The notes beneath the pieces were generated by a model that did not search any database, was not told the origin of the DNA, and worked only from the letters and a program-made list of their open reading frames with translations. This document shows, one piece after another, positions 44,026-55,964 of a stretch of 64,000 nt of DNA. Positions within the stretch are counted from its first letter, which is position 1, and every line of letters begins with the position of its first letter. The stretch comes from Rhizomys pruinosus. Its lineage: Eukaryota; Chordata; Mammalia; Rodentia; Spalacidae. Where the stretch lies: the NCBI GenBank assembly GCA_009823505.1, contig VZQC01005707.1, forward strand, positions 441,361 through 505,360, in the 5' to 3' direction. A program made the position numbers and the translations under genes.

Positions 44026-45542
44026 AAATTCAATTTCAAATTGAGAAATTTGGTGCTTCATAGACACTGAGAAGTTAATAACCCTCCAGATGCTCAGCAT
44101 TGCCATGTGAACATGAGCGCTGCAAGTGTCACCTCCTTCACAGACCTTAAACTCCTGTTACAGGACCAAATTAAAACATGCAGAATATGGAGTGGATATC
44201 ACAAACTGGATGTAGTAAATATCTAGGGACAGAAAACATCTGCTAGTGACAATGACACCTGGTCTGTGACGAGACTTTTAGGATGAGAGAAGCTGTAGAA
44301 CAGCATTGAGAGAAAAGGCATTGGGCCCAAGTCCTTCAAACAATGCAACTTTGCTCCTCTGAGTTTGATTCATGGAGGAAGAATTTGCTCAAGGCCATCA
44401 GCCAACTGGAAGAGCTCAAAGGTCAAGGGCTGCATATTTTTTCATAGCATTTCTCATTTATTTGAGCTTAAGTGAAGCTGAATTCTTCAGGGAAATGAGC
44501 ACATGCTAAGTATCTCCAAAACCAGGAGGCTTCATGGCCAGGAAACTATGTCTATCAGATAATAATACAAATGACTAATGTACCCTCTTAGGTCTCCTGT
44601 GGTCTACATCCTAGGAATCTGGGCCAGGCAGCACACAAATAAATGATGGCTCCAAATGAGTGAGGGTGATTATGCAACAGGCATCCCAGAGCGGGGAGCA
44701 ACCCCCACCCCAAAACATGGGCTTTGCTCTATTTGGACAAATGCTGCAATGGCCTGGAACCCTTCAAGGTCAGTGTCTTCATTAATATTTTGATGTGACC
44801 TATGAGACGACTATGAATTACCTTGAACATGGTTAGCCAGGGCTCCATCCTAATTAGAGTTCTTTAAATCTAACCATGTAATCTCTCTTGCTGAGTTCCC
44901 AAAGTCTGTGCTTTCTGGGTTGCTCTGCCTTTACTGGGTCTAGACTCAGGCCAAGCCATTTTGCATGGATTCTTCTTGATCTTTTATGACCACAGTAGCT
45001 CTTTGTACAACTGGGATGCTTTGTCTTCCTCTGTTCTCCATAGTCCCTGGAAATGCAGTTGTCACAGGTAGACCTTACAAAGAGACATGGAGAACTTCAT
45101 CTTTTCTCTTTAGCCTACTGGTTTTTCAAATGCAAGGAAGTACTCTCATTGGGTTTTCAGATCAGAAGTCTCACTGGGCCTTCTTGTTTAAGGGATGACC
45201 AAGTCCATCATGGTGGGGAGGTCATTGTGACAGGAGCTTGAGGCAACTGGTTACATTGCATCTGGATGACCCCTCAACAGGCATCCCCAGAGCCTTGCCT
45301 CCTAGGTGAACCCAGATCTTATCAAGTTGACCATCAATATTAATCATCACACCATAAAACCTAACCTCCTGTATAGACCTCCCAATTTCATGTTCTTCCC
45401 CAGATCGTCTCACTTCAGGTTCAATAGTAGAAGGAACAAAAGTCTCAGAGTTAAATAGATGTGAATTAAAGTCAAGCTCTATCAGTTAGTTTGTTTTCAG
45501 GTCACTTAATTTCTTTAAGCTGACTTTTCTTCATCTATATAA

Positions 45543-46084
45543 TTCAATGGTAATATTGATTCCAATGGGTTACCACAAGGGCTCAGTGACCCAGGATGTA
45601 CAAAACCAGCACTGCTAGAAGTTTTAGAGGTTTTTGAACACTGACAGTGTGCTGCTCTGACACACGTATACATGTGGACTTCCCTGCAGGTTGTTTGAAA
45701 GTCAAGGTAAAGGAAGACAGGGGACTCAGCTCAATGCACCTTTTTTCCTAGTCAGATGATCACAGAAGAGGACTGCAGATGGCTGAGCAGGGCTGAGCCT
45801 GCTCTGGGCCTGAAAGGCGCCCAGCTGAGCTTAGCTCTGTGCATCTGTGTGTCAAAAAGATGCATCTTCAGAGAAAAGTTTATTCCCAAGGGCTGTGGGA
45901 GCAGCCACCCCCCCCACCAAAAAAAAACAAACAAACAAAAAAAACAACAAAAAAAAAACATGGGCTTTGCTCTATTTGGACAAACACTGCAAGTGCTTTG
46001 CCATCCAGCAAGGTCCCTTCTTGGGTGCTGGAAGGGCTCTCCCCAGAAAGACCAACCACGTGATGCTGGTGATAGCTGCTGGCC
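45543..46084. repeat. Source block of a local duplication
   Basis: It recurs at 42445-42984. The first 230 bases are unique-looking. The rest includes a C-run/A-run (about 45907-45959) and text shared with 44690-44755. The 202-residue frame at 45756-46364 crosses this block and the following SINE and is not a gene. Confidence 0.85.
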
Positions 46085-46388
46085 TCTGACTCAGAGATCC
46101 GCGAGTCTCTGCCTCCCAAGTGCTAGGATTAAAGGCGTGCGCCACCACGCCTGGCATTTATTTATTTCTGTATGCGTATCAATGTACTGTCTGCATGCAA
46201 GTTTGTGCACCCGTGTCGTGCAATGCCGTGGAGGTCAGAAGAGGGTGTCGGATTCCCCTGGAACTGGAGTTCTCCTGGAATTGGAGTTTCAGATGGTTCT
46301 CGGCCACCATGTGGGTGCTGGAGATCGAACCCAGGTCCTCTGTAAGAGCGGTCAGTGCTCTTAACCGCTAGGCCATCTCTCCAGCCCC
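46085..46388 (-). mobile_element. Fused B2-B1 SINE
   Basis: A truncated antisense B1 (46085-46153) passes directly into a complete antisense B2 (46154-46388) through GCCTGGCATTTATTTATTTC, the same junction as at 39120. The B2 has GTATCAATG, the internal duplication, intact CpGs and an intact head (CATCTCTCCAGCCCC). In the sense direction the order is B2 then B1. Confidence 0.85.
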
Positions 46389-47088
46389 AAATTTCTTATA
46401 GCTTTAAAAACCGTTCTTTCTCTCTATGATACCATAGAATGCAAAGATCCACTTTTATTTTTCTGGAGAAAGACATTGTTAATCATCATAATAAAAAGTA
46501 AGTAATACTTAACTTTCATTTTACTGTTATTAGGCATCTTGTGGGCAGAGGTTCTCATGCGTAGGTTATTTCTGCTACCAGGACATATTTGACATTTTTA
46601 GCGTGCTATAATATCTGATAGATTAGAGGCCAGAAAGGATCCCTAATATCCTATAATACACAAGACAAACCCCCACAACAAAGAATTGTGTGGTCTAACA
46701 TGCTAATAGTGTGGAGATCAAGAAGGCCTAAGGCAAAGATACTCATAGATGATGCTTCTAATTCTCATCAAACCCCAACAGACTCAGTATAGTTAGTATC
46801 CTCATAGGACAAGGAATCTGAAGCACAGAAGGCACAGTTACTTGACAAATGATACTAGGAAGCGCTGACCTAGGAGCCCACATTCAAGGTCAATGACTCC
46901 AACACTTCTGACCAGAGCAGGGCCAATAGGTCACTTGGGGTTCCTCACAGTACTGACAGAAATGGAGAGGTTGTGTGGGAAGAGAGTAGGTGCTATCCTC
47001 CTGTAAGAAATCCTAAACCAAACCCAGGCTTTGCTAAGGTCCCTACCCTAGCCTCTACCACCCTGATTTAATAACCCTCACTAGGGTT
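46389..47088. other. Unique-looking DNA, no gene seen
   Basis: No repeat family or coding region recognised. Confidence 0.5.
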
Positions 47089-47196
47089 ATATTGTAAAGA
47101 GGGATCAGTTATGAGGGAACAAGATAGACTCCATTTTTCTATTTTATGGAAATACACCCCCAGGCTCAGATTCCGGGAAAAACCACAGAATATTTC

Positions 47197-47310
47197 AATA
47201 GCTATCAGGGAAGGACCAAAGGTTGTTTGTTGAAATTAGCTATCAGGGAAGGACCAAAGGTTGTTCATTGAAAATAGCTAACAGGGAAAAACCGAAGGTT
47301 AAACATGTTT
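47197..47310 (+). promoter_or_regulatory. Three 38-bp direct repeats in LTR U3
   Basis: TAGCTATCAGGGAAGGACCA occurs at about 47199 and 47237, and a diverged third unit (TAGCTAACAGGGAAAAACCG) at 47275. Such direct repeats in U3 usually act as enhancers. That role is inferred from position. Confidence 0.8.
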
Positions 47311-47458
47311 GTTCTTCTGCCAGGATGTGCTCAATGAGTAAAATATCTCCCCCCCATGGCGCCACCAAAGCCGACTTATCAGTTTACAAAATCATGTTTC
47401 CCCATCTCTATGAATCAATAACAAAATGCCAAGGCTGGAAAAATTCCCTGTTTGTGAT

Positions 47459-47614
47459 TTTTTTCCTTTTTTTTTTTTTTTTTGGTCTTTTTCAAGACAG
47501 GGTCTCCCTGTGGCCCCAGCTGTCCTGGAACTCACTCTGTAGACCAGGTTGGCCTTGAACTCACAAAGATCCGCCTGCCTCTGCCTCCAGAGTGCTAGGA
47601 TTAAAGGCATGTGC
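47459..47614 (-). mobile_element. B1 SINE inside the LTR
   Basis: T run, AAGACAGGGTCTCCCTGTGG, GTAGACCAGGTTGGCC, GATCCGCCTGCCTCTGCC, GCTAGGATTAAAGGCATGTG. It separates the U3 part from the R/U5 part of the LTR. Confidence 0.9.
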
Positions 47615-47760
47615 CTAGACCAAGGGCTGCTCTCTCCTCTCTGCTGCATTGGACAGGATAGCAGCCCGAGTTCGAGCCCGAATAGACTCTTTGTATTTAC
47701 AGAGGAGCCGCATGTCCTGGTCATCTTTTGGGGGTCTCCGTGATCTGGGCATAACAATAT

Positions 47761-48284
47761 TAAAATGTAAAAATGAATGTGGAAGAACAGAAGAAAAAGA
47801 TCAGTGATGCAAGAACTGAGGACTAAGTATATCATGTTGGCTTTTTGTAGAAAACTCTCCTAAAAACCCTCCTAATGTACAGTGCCTCAGGCAGAAGGAA
47901 TATCACAGCATCCTCCACAATCCAAATCCCTCTAGCTCCCGGGAGTAATCATCTATGGCTTTATGCATGGCTGATCATACATAAAATGTGATCCTATTTA
48001 AGTGGCCAAATGCACTTGCTAATTGGTTTTCTAGAATGTAGTTATGGACTCTCTTATTCTTTGAGGAATTTTACACTAGGCCTTTAAATTGACAATAGTC
48101 TTTAATTTGACAACTCTTTCTCAGTTTTCAGTTTACAATGCAATTATCTTGGCCAAAAGGGGTCTCCCCAGTGTCTCTTATTTCTAATCCTTTACTTCTT
48201 GGTATTTATTGAATGTAATGAGTATGAAGCACATCATGATGATTGTAGGAAATATATTCTTTTTTTTAAAATACCTATATATCT
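47761..48284. other. Unique-looking DNA, no gene seen
   Basis: No repeat family or coding region recognised. Confidence 0.5.
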
Positions 48285-48930
48285 TTTTTGTCTTCTTTTT
48301 TTAATTGATGCTTTGTGTATTTCATACATCATTTTCCAATTCAGTTCAGGCATATATCCTCTTCCCTACCCCCCACCCCACCCCTACCCATCCCAGATCA
48401 TGCATTCTGCCGTAATTCCTCTTTCTCTGTTTTTTGGTTTGTTTTCATTTTTTTTAACATAAGTTGCTAATCTGTGAGTACAAGCATCTTCATGTAAAAC
48501 CAATTTGCGAGCCGTTGTGCCCAAACCCACACAGCTCATGGGTCCCACCATCCAGAGGGGGGGCTTGTATGTTCAATCAAGTTGATCCAGAGTGTCCAGT
48601 TCTATATTGTTGTAGTTTCACCATTCACCCCAATCGCAGCCCTTACATTCTACCATGCCCCCTCTTCCGCAGATTGTTCCCTAGGCTTAGAAAAGGGGCA
48701 CAGGTGGATGAGAAGCAAAACAGTCTACTTTCTCTGGAGCTGTTGTCTTGGTCTCTAGTCAATTCTGGCTGTTTTCTTTCATGGGCTGCCAGCTTGTCCA
48801 GGCATAACCTTTCGATTCTACTAAAGAAGCACATGCAATTAGATATATAGGTATTTAAACAGTATAATATATAGCCTTTCGATCCTACTAATGAAGCACA
48901 CGCAATCAGATATATAGGTATAATATATTC
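48285..48930 (-). mobile_element. R-family retroelement, 5'-truncated young copy
   Basis: Very similar to 11765-12370: a T run at about 48296, a C-rich tract at 48368-48395, TAGGCTTAGAAAAGGGGCAC, GGTATTTAAACAGTATA. It stops about 600 bases from its 3' end. A 67-base stretch at its 5' end is duplicated (48808-48874 and 48875-48930). Confidence 0.65.
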
Positions 48931-51900
48931 TTAATATTAGAATATGTCTACATTATACATCTACGATGAGCAGAGATCTGTGCTCAGTAAATCAGAAGTG
49001 GGAAGATATAAGAAAGGAAAGAAGTCTGAATTAGAGCATGATTTATTGAGCCGCTCCATCATTCAACTGAGTACCACTGGATATACACATTGCAGCATGT
49101 TGGAGGAGGGGTACGGCTGCAGTTGGGAGTGTCAGGGTGATGTCATCCACACAGATGGCACTCAAGTCCACAGGTGAGATTACCGAAGGATCGAGAGTGG
49201 ATAAAAATAAGAAGTGATGAGAGAAAGAACCTTGAGCCTCTTCAAAAACTGGAATAAGAGGAGTTAGGAGAAATCAGGGGTATGGATTATCAAAATAGTA
49301 AATGATGTAGGGGAAAAGTCAGCAGCCAAGAGAAGTGCCCTAGAAACCAAACGAAGAAAACACTTGAAGGAAAAAATGATCTATCACGTGCTTCTGAGAG
49401 TTTACGACAAGAAATGAGGATTAGTCATGGTGTTCGGTCACTGGCAATACTGACATGGCCTCACTGGGTGTGTGCTGGCTGAATGTTTGCACAGAATCTT
49501 GAGTGATGTCTTGCCTATTCGATCTGTCCATCCCACACTTTCTTCTTATTCTATCTACACTGCAAGGAAGTGGTTTCTAACATCACTTGCCAACTGGCTT
49601 CAGACCAGGTTGACTTAATGGGAGACCTGGCAGCTGAAGAACAAAAGAGATAAGCAGAGTATCTCCAGCAGGACTGACATAGGATCTACAGTTCTGGCTA
49701 TCACTAGACAGTCTCCTCTCTGTGGTTCAAGTTCCTAGTGGGCAGGCCTGCTGAGGTTCTGGACCCCTAGAGCCCTGGAAACAATCCGCATGTCCATTGT
49801 CTTCTCATTCTCAGAGCAGGTGGCTTTCTGCTGTGGTTGGTCCTGGAATTGCCTCACCTCCCTTGGCCTCTTCCATCTTTTCACTAGGAATGGCCCCACC
49901 CAGCATCATCTGATTGTATTCATCTAGCTGGGATCATCAGCTTCCTGGGGCCCACGTTCCACACATTCTGGGCCATTATCCAGGCTTCCCTGTGGTTTCC
50001 AAGCACATTTTTGAGAAGGACATGGGGACTCTAAGCCCCAAGAACAACAGTTCCTTGGGTGTTTCAGGGAATGGCCTGTGGGGGTAGCTGATAGTCTTTC
50101 TGTTTAGCTGGGTGAGGACATCTTCCTAAGGCATAATCCCTTGCCCAGATGTGGTGGGCAGGCTTGTTCATAGAAAAAGTTTAAGCAAACAAATGTGCTA
50201 ATATAGTTTTTAAGCATCCCATATGAAGACAGATGCAAAGAAGGCAACACACCCAGGTGAACTCAGAATGCGTCACACGAATGGAAGCAAATTCAGTGGG
50301 CTGTGCAAATGAAGAGGAGTGGGGAGGGGGTCTCAATTTCATCAAATACTTTTTTTCTGGATTAACTGTGAGGTTCTAGTACTCTAAACTTCCAGGACTC
50401 TGAGTTTATTAGCTGGTGACTTTCTGAGTGTGATTCTTGTGTTTTTAGGATTGCCCAGCCTATGGACACTAATTGTCTCTAATAATCAACCCCCTTTTGC
50501 CCGGTACCCTGTTTGTCTGCTTCTGCAAGTTCTTTAGGTCATCCCAGAGTCCTTATCCCTGGGCCACTGGCCTGCCTCCCTATAGAGTCGAATCGTTTCT
50601 CCTCATGGTGCAGAGTTCTCAGTAGGCTCAGACACTTCTCTTCTTTCTCCCCCATTCAGATGGAGAAATGCATCTTGCTTTGTTGGTCTCCTGGAACCCG
50701 TCATCCTTCACTGCTTGCATTATCCATCTGTGTCTCTCTGTACAAAGTCCCTTAATTTAGCTCTCATTCAGTGAGGCCCTCCTGTCACTGCCACTTTTCC
50801 CAGCAAGTGCAAGGTGACAGACCCAGACACTCCTCAGAGTCCCAGGTAAAATTAGACAGAATCCAAGCAAGCTTGTCAGTGTTTCATGTTGAACATAGCT
50901 GCTCTCCAGGTTCTAGCTGCTTTTGCTGAGGTTTGTGGCTTTGAACTCATGGATGACCTTCCTTCCATGTATGCTGGGTTCTGAGTGATGTTCTTTCTCC
51001 TTGGAACATTGTCTCATGTACCCAAGCCTGCAGGTGCTTGGGGTGCCAACATGGAATCAGGTTTCCTGGAGCTTCTGCAGTACTGAGGCCATTCTGATTC
51101 ACTAAGGAGAGCCCTCTCTCCACACTATCACTACAGAGCACAGCTGTCCACATCATCTTGCCGAGCACAGGCATTCTCCCTGCCTAGAACAATTGCTCCC
51201 TTTATCTTTCTTTCTCTTAGTCTCAGACCCAAGTTTGGGCAACAGAGGTAGAGGAGTGATAGTGTCAAGATTAAATGGATTCTGTGACGAAGTCTAAGAA
51301 ATGCTGAATTCAAAAAGATAAAAGGGAAGTTTCTTTTTTATTTTTCTTCAGTCCTCAGGGCCTTTGAATGGACTTTTGAAAGGGGGATATTGGATATAGC
51401 ATGTTTCCATGCTGTTTGCTATGAGATATGTCTGACAATGAGTGCATGACAGCCCAGGCTGGGTTTAGGAAATGCTGGCTAATGGTGTCAGTGCTTTTCG
51501 GTGAGGATAGTAGTTTGTAGTATTATAGAAGCCTCTTAAAGTAATGCATACATAATATAAAAAGAGGTTAGAAAGTGTCACCTTACAACAGGGGGACATT
51601 GCCCAATGCTAGGAATGGAGCTCCTCTTTTGAAACTGTTGGCTAGGGGTTTCATGGACAGTAGTGTTCCATCGCCCTTGCTCTTGGTTACCCAGTGGAAT
51701 TTCACAGGAAGACTCTATTAGTGAAGATGCTACAGACATGAGCTGTAGAATAAACAAGGAGAAATCAAGATGGTACTGACTTCAAAATGTTATCTTTATT
51801 TCTACTTCATCTCTCTCACTTTCATAGTGCTGGAAGGTGCTATGGATCCCATCAGAAGAGAAAATGAATCAGCAGCCATACCTAGCTGTGAGTCCTCTGA

Positions 51901-52640
51901 GCTACAATGACTGTCCTGGCCAGATAAGCTCACTGCCGCTTGGTATGAATATTATGGGAGCGAGCAACCACACTCTAATTGATTTAAGGTTTGCTTCATA
52001 AGATGGAGTCCATATCTGACACTCAGGCCTAGGAGCCTGTGGCCAGATAGGTCCTAGGCCACTGAGGAGAGCCAACTCCTATTATTCTGCTAAACAGATA
52101 GAGCATTGAGCTGATGTCTAATGACTTATTGTTACACCCACAGATGAATGCATCTCTCAGCAGAGAAGTTCTCTCCTGAGAAGGTTATTTATGCAGCAGA
52201 TGTTGATTAACACAAAGACCCACGACTGGCCAAAGTGCACGGAATAAGAGACTACAGACTACTTATCCCTGAATAGGACAATTGGATCAAACTTCTGCTT
52301 ACCAAGGCTCAGAGGTCATTTCGGAAGAGAGGGTGGGAAGATTTCAAGAGTCAGAGTAAGTGGATCACCACAAAGAAGCAGAGTTTTCCAGATAGCTGAG
52401 CAGCTACTCATATGAATTCACAACAGTGGTAACAAACAGCATTCACAAGTCCCATATAAGCTCAGTTCAGACAAAAATTTCAGCATGGTCATGGCATGGT
52501 GGATAAGAAGCCCCAGCCCTACCTGAGGAATTATTGGTAACCAATGGTTACTGGGGGGGGGGGTGAGTCAGTCTCATTTAAGGGTGAGATTCATAGAAAG
52601 TTGACCAGACTCCAGTCCTGGGGACACGATTTGACTCTTT
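48931..52640. other. Unique-looking DNA, no gene seen
   Basis: 3.7 kb with hardly any recognisable repeat. The short frames present (for example 50513-50755 and 50947-51174) show no known domain. It could be intronic or intergenic. Confidence 0.5.
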
Positions 52641-52643
52641 AGG

Positions 52644-52652
52644 GGTGTGTGT

Positions 52653-52688
<36 letters not shown>
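52644..52688. repeat. (TG)n microsatellite
   Basis: GTGTGTGTGCACG followed by a perfect GT run. A run of 11 G lies just before it at 52553-52563. Confidence 0.95.
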
Positions 52689-52691
<3 letters not shown>

Positions 52692-54183
52692 TGAGCAAGG
52701 GTGGTGGGAGGTGGAGATGTGAGGATCTAAATTTGATCAAAATATATTGTATGAAATTTATAAAAATTCAATTAGCAAAGAGAATAGTAGGTTGCTTAGT
52801 AGTTTTACCAATTTGTGATAATCTTAAAGCTTTTAGTGCTTCTAAAATTTTATCTCAGGGAGACAGAATGGACTTTCCTTAAGACATTTCTAGTTGAGAT
52901 TATACAATCTCATAGAAAATACCTCATGTTCTGGTCTCAAATAGACTTGAATTTGAATTCTTACCCAGTCGCTGAGTAGTACTTGTCCAATAAATTACTT
53001 CACCTTTCTGATACTGGGATTCCATATTAGTATAATGGAACCAGTAGGTTCCATTAACTGTAATAAGGATGGTGACCCCTCCATTCTGGCATATAGAGCA
53101 TAGAGAGTGTTCAAATGTGGGGCTTCCCCTTTGCTAGAGCACATAAGCCAGACAGTGCTCATGTCTTCTTAGAAACCTCATTTGAATAGAATAGACAAAA
53201 GCTACCCCAGAATCTAAATTATGGATAGGAACTGGAGAAACAGATCATGGTTTGGATGCATTAGGGAAGAGTAAATGTTGAGGAACAAAGACATTCTTTG
53301 CTGCTCTTTGACAATGGCAACAGTTAAAACAACTTCAAATTCCTGGAACTGAATCTTGACACTAAAATTTGAGGCAAAATCCATAAAAATTTCTTCATTT
53401 CTCATTCCAAATCTGGGAAGAAGCATTTTCTCTTCTAATTCCAATTTCTTTTTACTCCTTATTATAAAAGTCATTCATGCCAAATCCTATCACCCCCAAC
53501 TTATCAAATATTTTCACTTTTCTGGTGACTTTTGGACTTAATGACACATCTGAGTTGATTCTTTGTCTTCACATTGGTTTTACTTATATCATACTAAATC
53601 AAATGTTATTGTGAAGATTAAAGTATGGCAGCGTTTGAAGAAAGCTGTACATGATCATGTTTTTGCTTTTGGATATATTTGTTTCTAATTCCATTCTCAT
53701 TTTTCTGTTGTGATAACCTTCATGCCTGAAGTGAGAAAGATGCGTTGAGATGCTAATTTTTCCACCATATTTGTGATCTGATCCAAATACAGAGGAGATG
53801 GTGTGGAGTTCAGCTGAAAGCGTAGGCACCTACCAAAACCTTCCCTCCTGGACGTTCCTCTCAAGAGGCTGTGAGACTGGAGATGGCAGTGGATTAAAAG
53901 GGTCTAGAGGGAAGCAGACTGCCCTGGAAGATGAGGGATGATAATGTGATTTCCTTCCTTCTTATCTGGCATGACTTCCCAAACTCCTTGGGTTGAGAGG
54001 AAAGCAAGAAGAGGGAAAAACATGTTCCAAAGAATATGCAAGGAAGGAAGAAGCCATGTTCTTAATCCTCGCAGGACAACTGTGAAGATGGCAGGATCCT
54101 ACTTCAGAGACTGTGCCTGATCTGAGATCCCAAGGGAAAAAAACCCATATTCTTAGCTGTATTAGTTACCCCTCTGCCTTACA
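52689..54183. other. Unique-looking DNA, no gene seen
   Basis: AT-rich, with no recognised repeat or coding region. Confidence 0.5.
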
Positions 54184-54615
54184 GATGACACAGACATAAT
54201 GGAGGAAGGTTGTGCTTTAAACGTGCGGTCAGGAATAACCGAATGGCAACCCCTCCCGGATCCCTCTGAAGCTTCGGGTTTGTGTGCACCTTGGTACAAC
54301 CCTGTATTTGGGAAAACTTCAATGGCTGAGATTAAAATTTCTAGGGCTATGGAGCACATGGGTTTCAGAGTCAATGTTGAGTTGAATTATAAAGACAGAA
54401 TATATTATATCTTTCATTCTGAGGGTGGGAGCCAACTTTCATATCTGCACAAATATAGTTATATCTTTATTATGTCTAGTTTATGTTTGCTCAAGAATTT
54501 ATTGAGTGATAACTTGCTTGGACATAAGACCTGTCTCTGCATGTGTACATATTGTCCAACTAGTGTATTATTTTTAAAAATAAAGTTTGTCATGAAGAAA
54601 TACTGAGTTAAATAT
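54184..54615 (+). other. Weak candidate terminal exon
   Basis: CCCCTCTGCCTTACAG ends at 54184 and looks like a splice acceptor. A frame then stays open to a stop at 54604-54606. AATAAA lies at 54579-54584. The first 100 coding bases have several CpGs (ACGTGCGG, AACCG, CCCGG, TTCGG), unusual for this region. The predicted protein (start MEEGCALNVRSGITEWQPLP) matches no family I know, and its second half is low in complexity. A chance frame is more likely than a gene. Confidence 0.12.
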
Positions 54616-55732
54616 ATAAATAATTTTACGTCTCTTGTTTTATAGTTTCAGATCATTTTCCACAAGAATTGCTTTAATTTACCTTAATACCCAAAATAAT
54701 CAAAAGTATTGGCTTAAACATACATTTGCTAACTTTACTTACTAGATTTTAAAAGAAATATTGCTAATTGAGTGCTGGAAGGCATTATCTCAATTCAGCA
54801 GAGATTTCTTAAATTACTAGAGGGTTTGAATCTTGTGCCTTGGCCTCATTTGTGAATTGAATTTCTTATGTGTATTCAATTTTATTTAGCGCACAACAAT
54901 TATCTTTGAATAGCGCAAATCATCTTTCCCTTTAATAGCTTCCACTTTTCCTTATGGACACAGCATTTCACAGAACATTCTTCATGCATATTGAACTTCC
55001 TTCTCTGTTCAGACTCAGCCTCTAACCTCTCAACACTGAGAACTATGTCTTTCATCAAGTGAGTTCAGACCTGACCACCTAAAAGGCCAAGTTCTCATTC
55101 TGGGCTGATGGACAGGTTCTGTTTAGGCATCACCATGATTATAAGAAAATTATTCACTTATGAAGTACAGAGAAAATGTGGCAACCCATCGCATTACATT
55201 AGTAGCTGCAGGCCTTGGGGAGTTCAGACTTACTACCACTGGTTGCGCATTTTCTAAAGGAAATAACTCAGATGAGAAATACACCATGGGTGGAGACACG
55301 ATATAAGCCTTGTGTAAGTAAATGTACATTTTATTTATAAAATGAGCCCGGAAAAATTACAGCTCCAGAAATGGAGAGCACTTTCTTCCACTCAAATCAA
55401 GGCAAGTTTGAGAGGCTGTGATGGAGAAAGCGAAAAGATCAGTGGTGGGAGAAGAGAGCCCTGTTTCCTGCAACCTGCATCCTTGCCTCTTGCCTGGATG
55501 AATGCTACTCATCCTTGAAGCGGTTTGGTATGGGTGCCATTTCTATGTCCAAGAGTCTTCTATGAGATAGCCATCCTAGCCTGCACTTTGGGTGCCACGT
55601 TCTTTGGTCTTTGGGGAAATGCCTTTTCTCCCGTTGATTGGACTCCTATTAATAATCAAGCATGCCACAGGCTCTTCCAGTTTATAAAAGTACTCTATGG
55701 ATCCCACATTCTTCTCCAGATACTGGTATCTT
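54616..55732. other. Unique-looking DNA, no gene seen
   Basis: No recognised repeat or coding region. The frame at 55525-56073 is open only because it runs into the pyrimidine repeat. Confidence 0.5.
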
Positions 55733-55741
55733 TTCTCTCTG

Positions 55742-55786
<45 letters not shown>

Positions 55787-55920
55787 GGGTCTCTTCTTTC
55801 TTTCTTTCTCTTCCTGTCTCTGTCTCTCTCTGTGTCTCTGTATCTGTCTCTCTCTGTGTCTCTCTCTGTGTCTCTCTCTGTCTCTCTCTCTGTCTCTCTG
55901 TCTCTCTCTCTCTGTCTCTC

Positions 55921-55961
<41 letters not shown>
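55733..55961. repeat. (TC)n / (TCTG)n compound tract
   Basis: About 230 bases of TCTCTG and TC units with a TTTC part near 55795-55810. The long frames over it on both strands (Ser/Leu-rich or Arg/Glu-rich) are by-products. Confidence 0.95.

Positions 55962-55964
<3 letters not shown>

Larger units (their letters stand above)
43215..45542. other. Mostly unique DNA, some repeats, no gene seen
   Basis: 43560-43770 reads like a rodent interspersed repeat I cannot name. 44690-44755 contains a short third relative of the 42800-42870 block (AACATGGGCTTTGCTCTATT). No convincing exon. Confidence 0.45.
47093..47756 (+). mobile_element. Solo LTR of an endogenous retrovirus (ERV1-like)
   Basis: Begins TG and ends CA, flanked by the exact 4-bp repeat ATAT at 47089-47092 and 47757-47760, as expected for gammaretrovirus-type integration. 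U3 holds a threefold 38-base repeat. GCCCGAATAGACTC near 47675 stands where an AATAAA signal is expected and is changed by one base. GGGGGTCTCCGTGATCTGGG is a typical U5 end. It contains a B1 insertion, so the original LTR is about 510 bases. No viral genes are attached. Confidence 0.82.

Noticed and set aside
45756..46364. A 202-codon frame
   Set aside because: It crosses a duplicated block and the fused B2-B1 SINE. Its C-terminal part is the usual chance translation of antisense B2.
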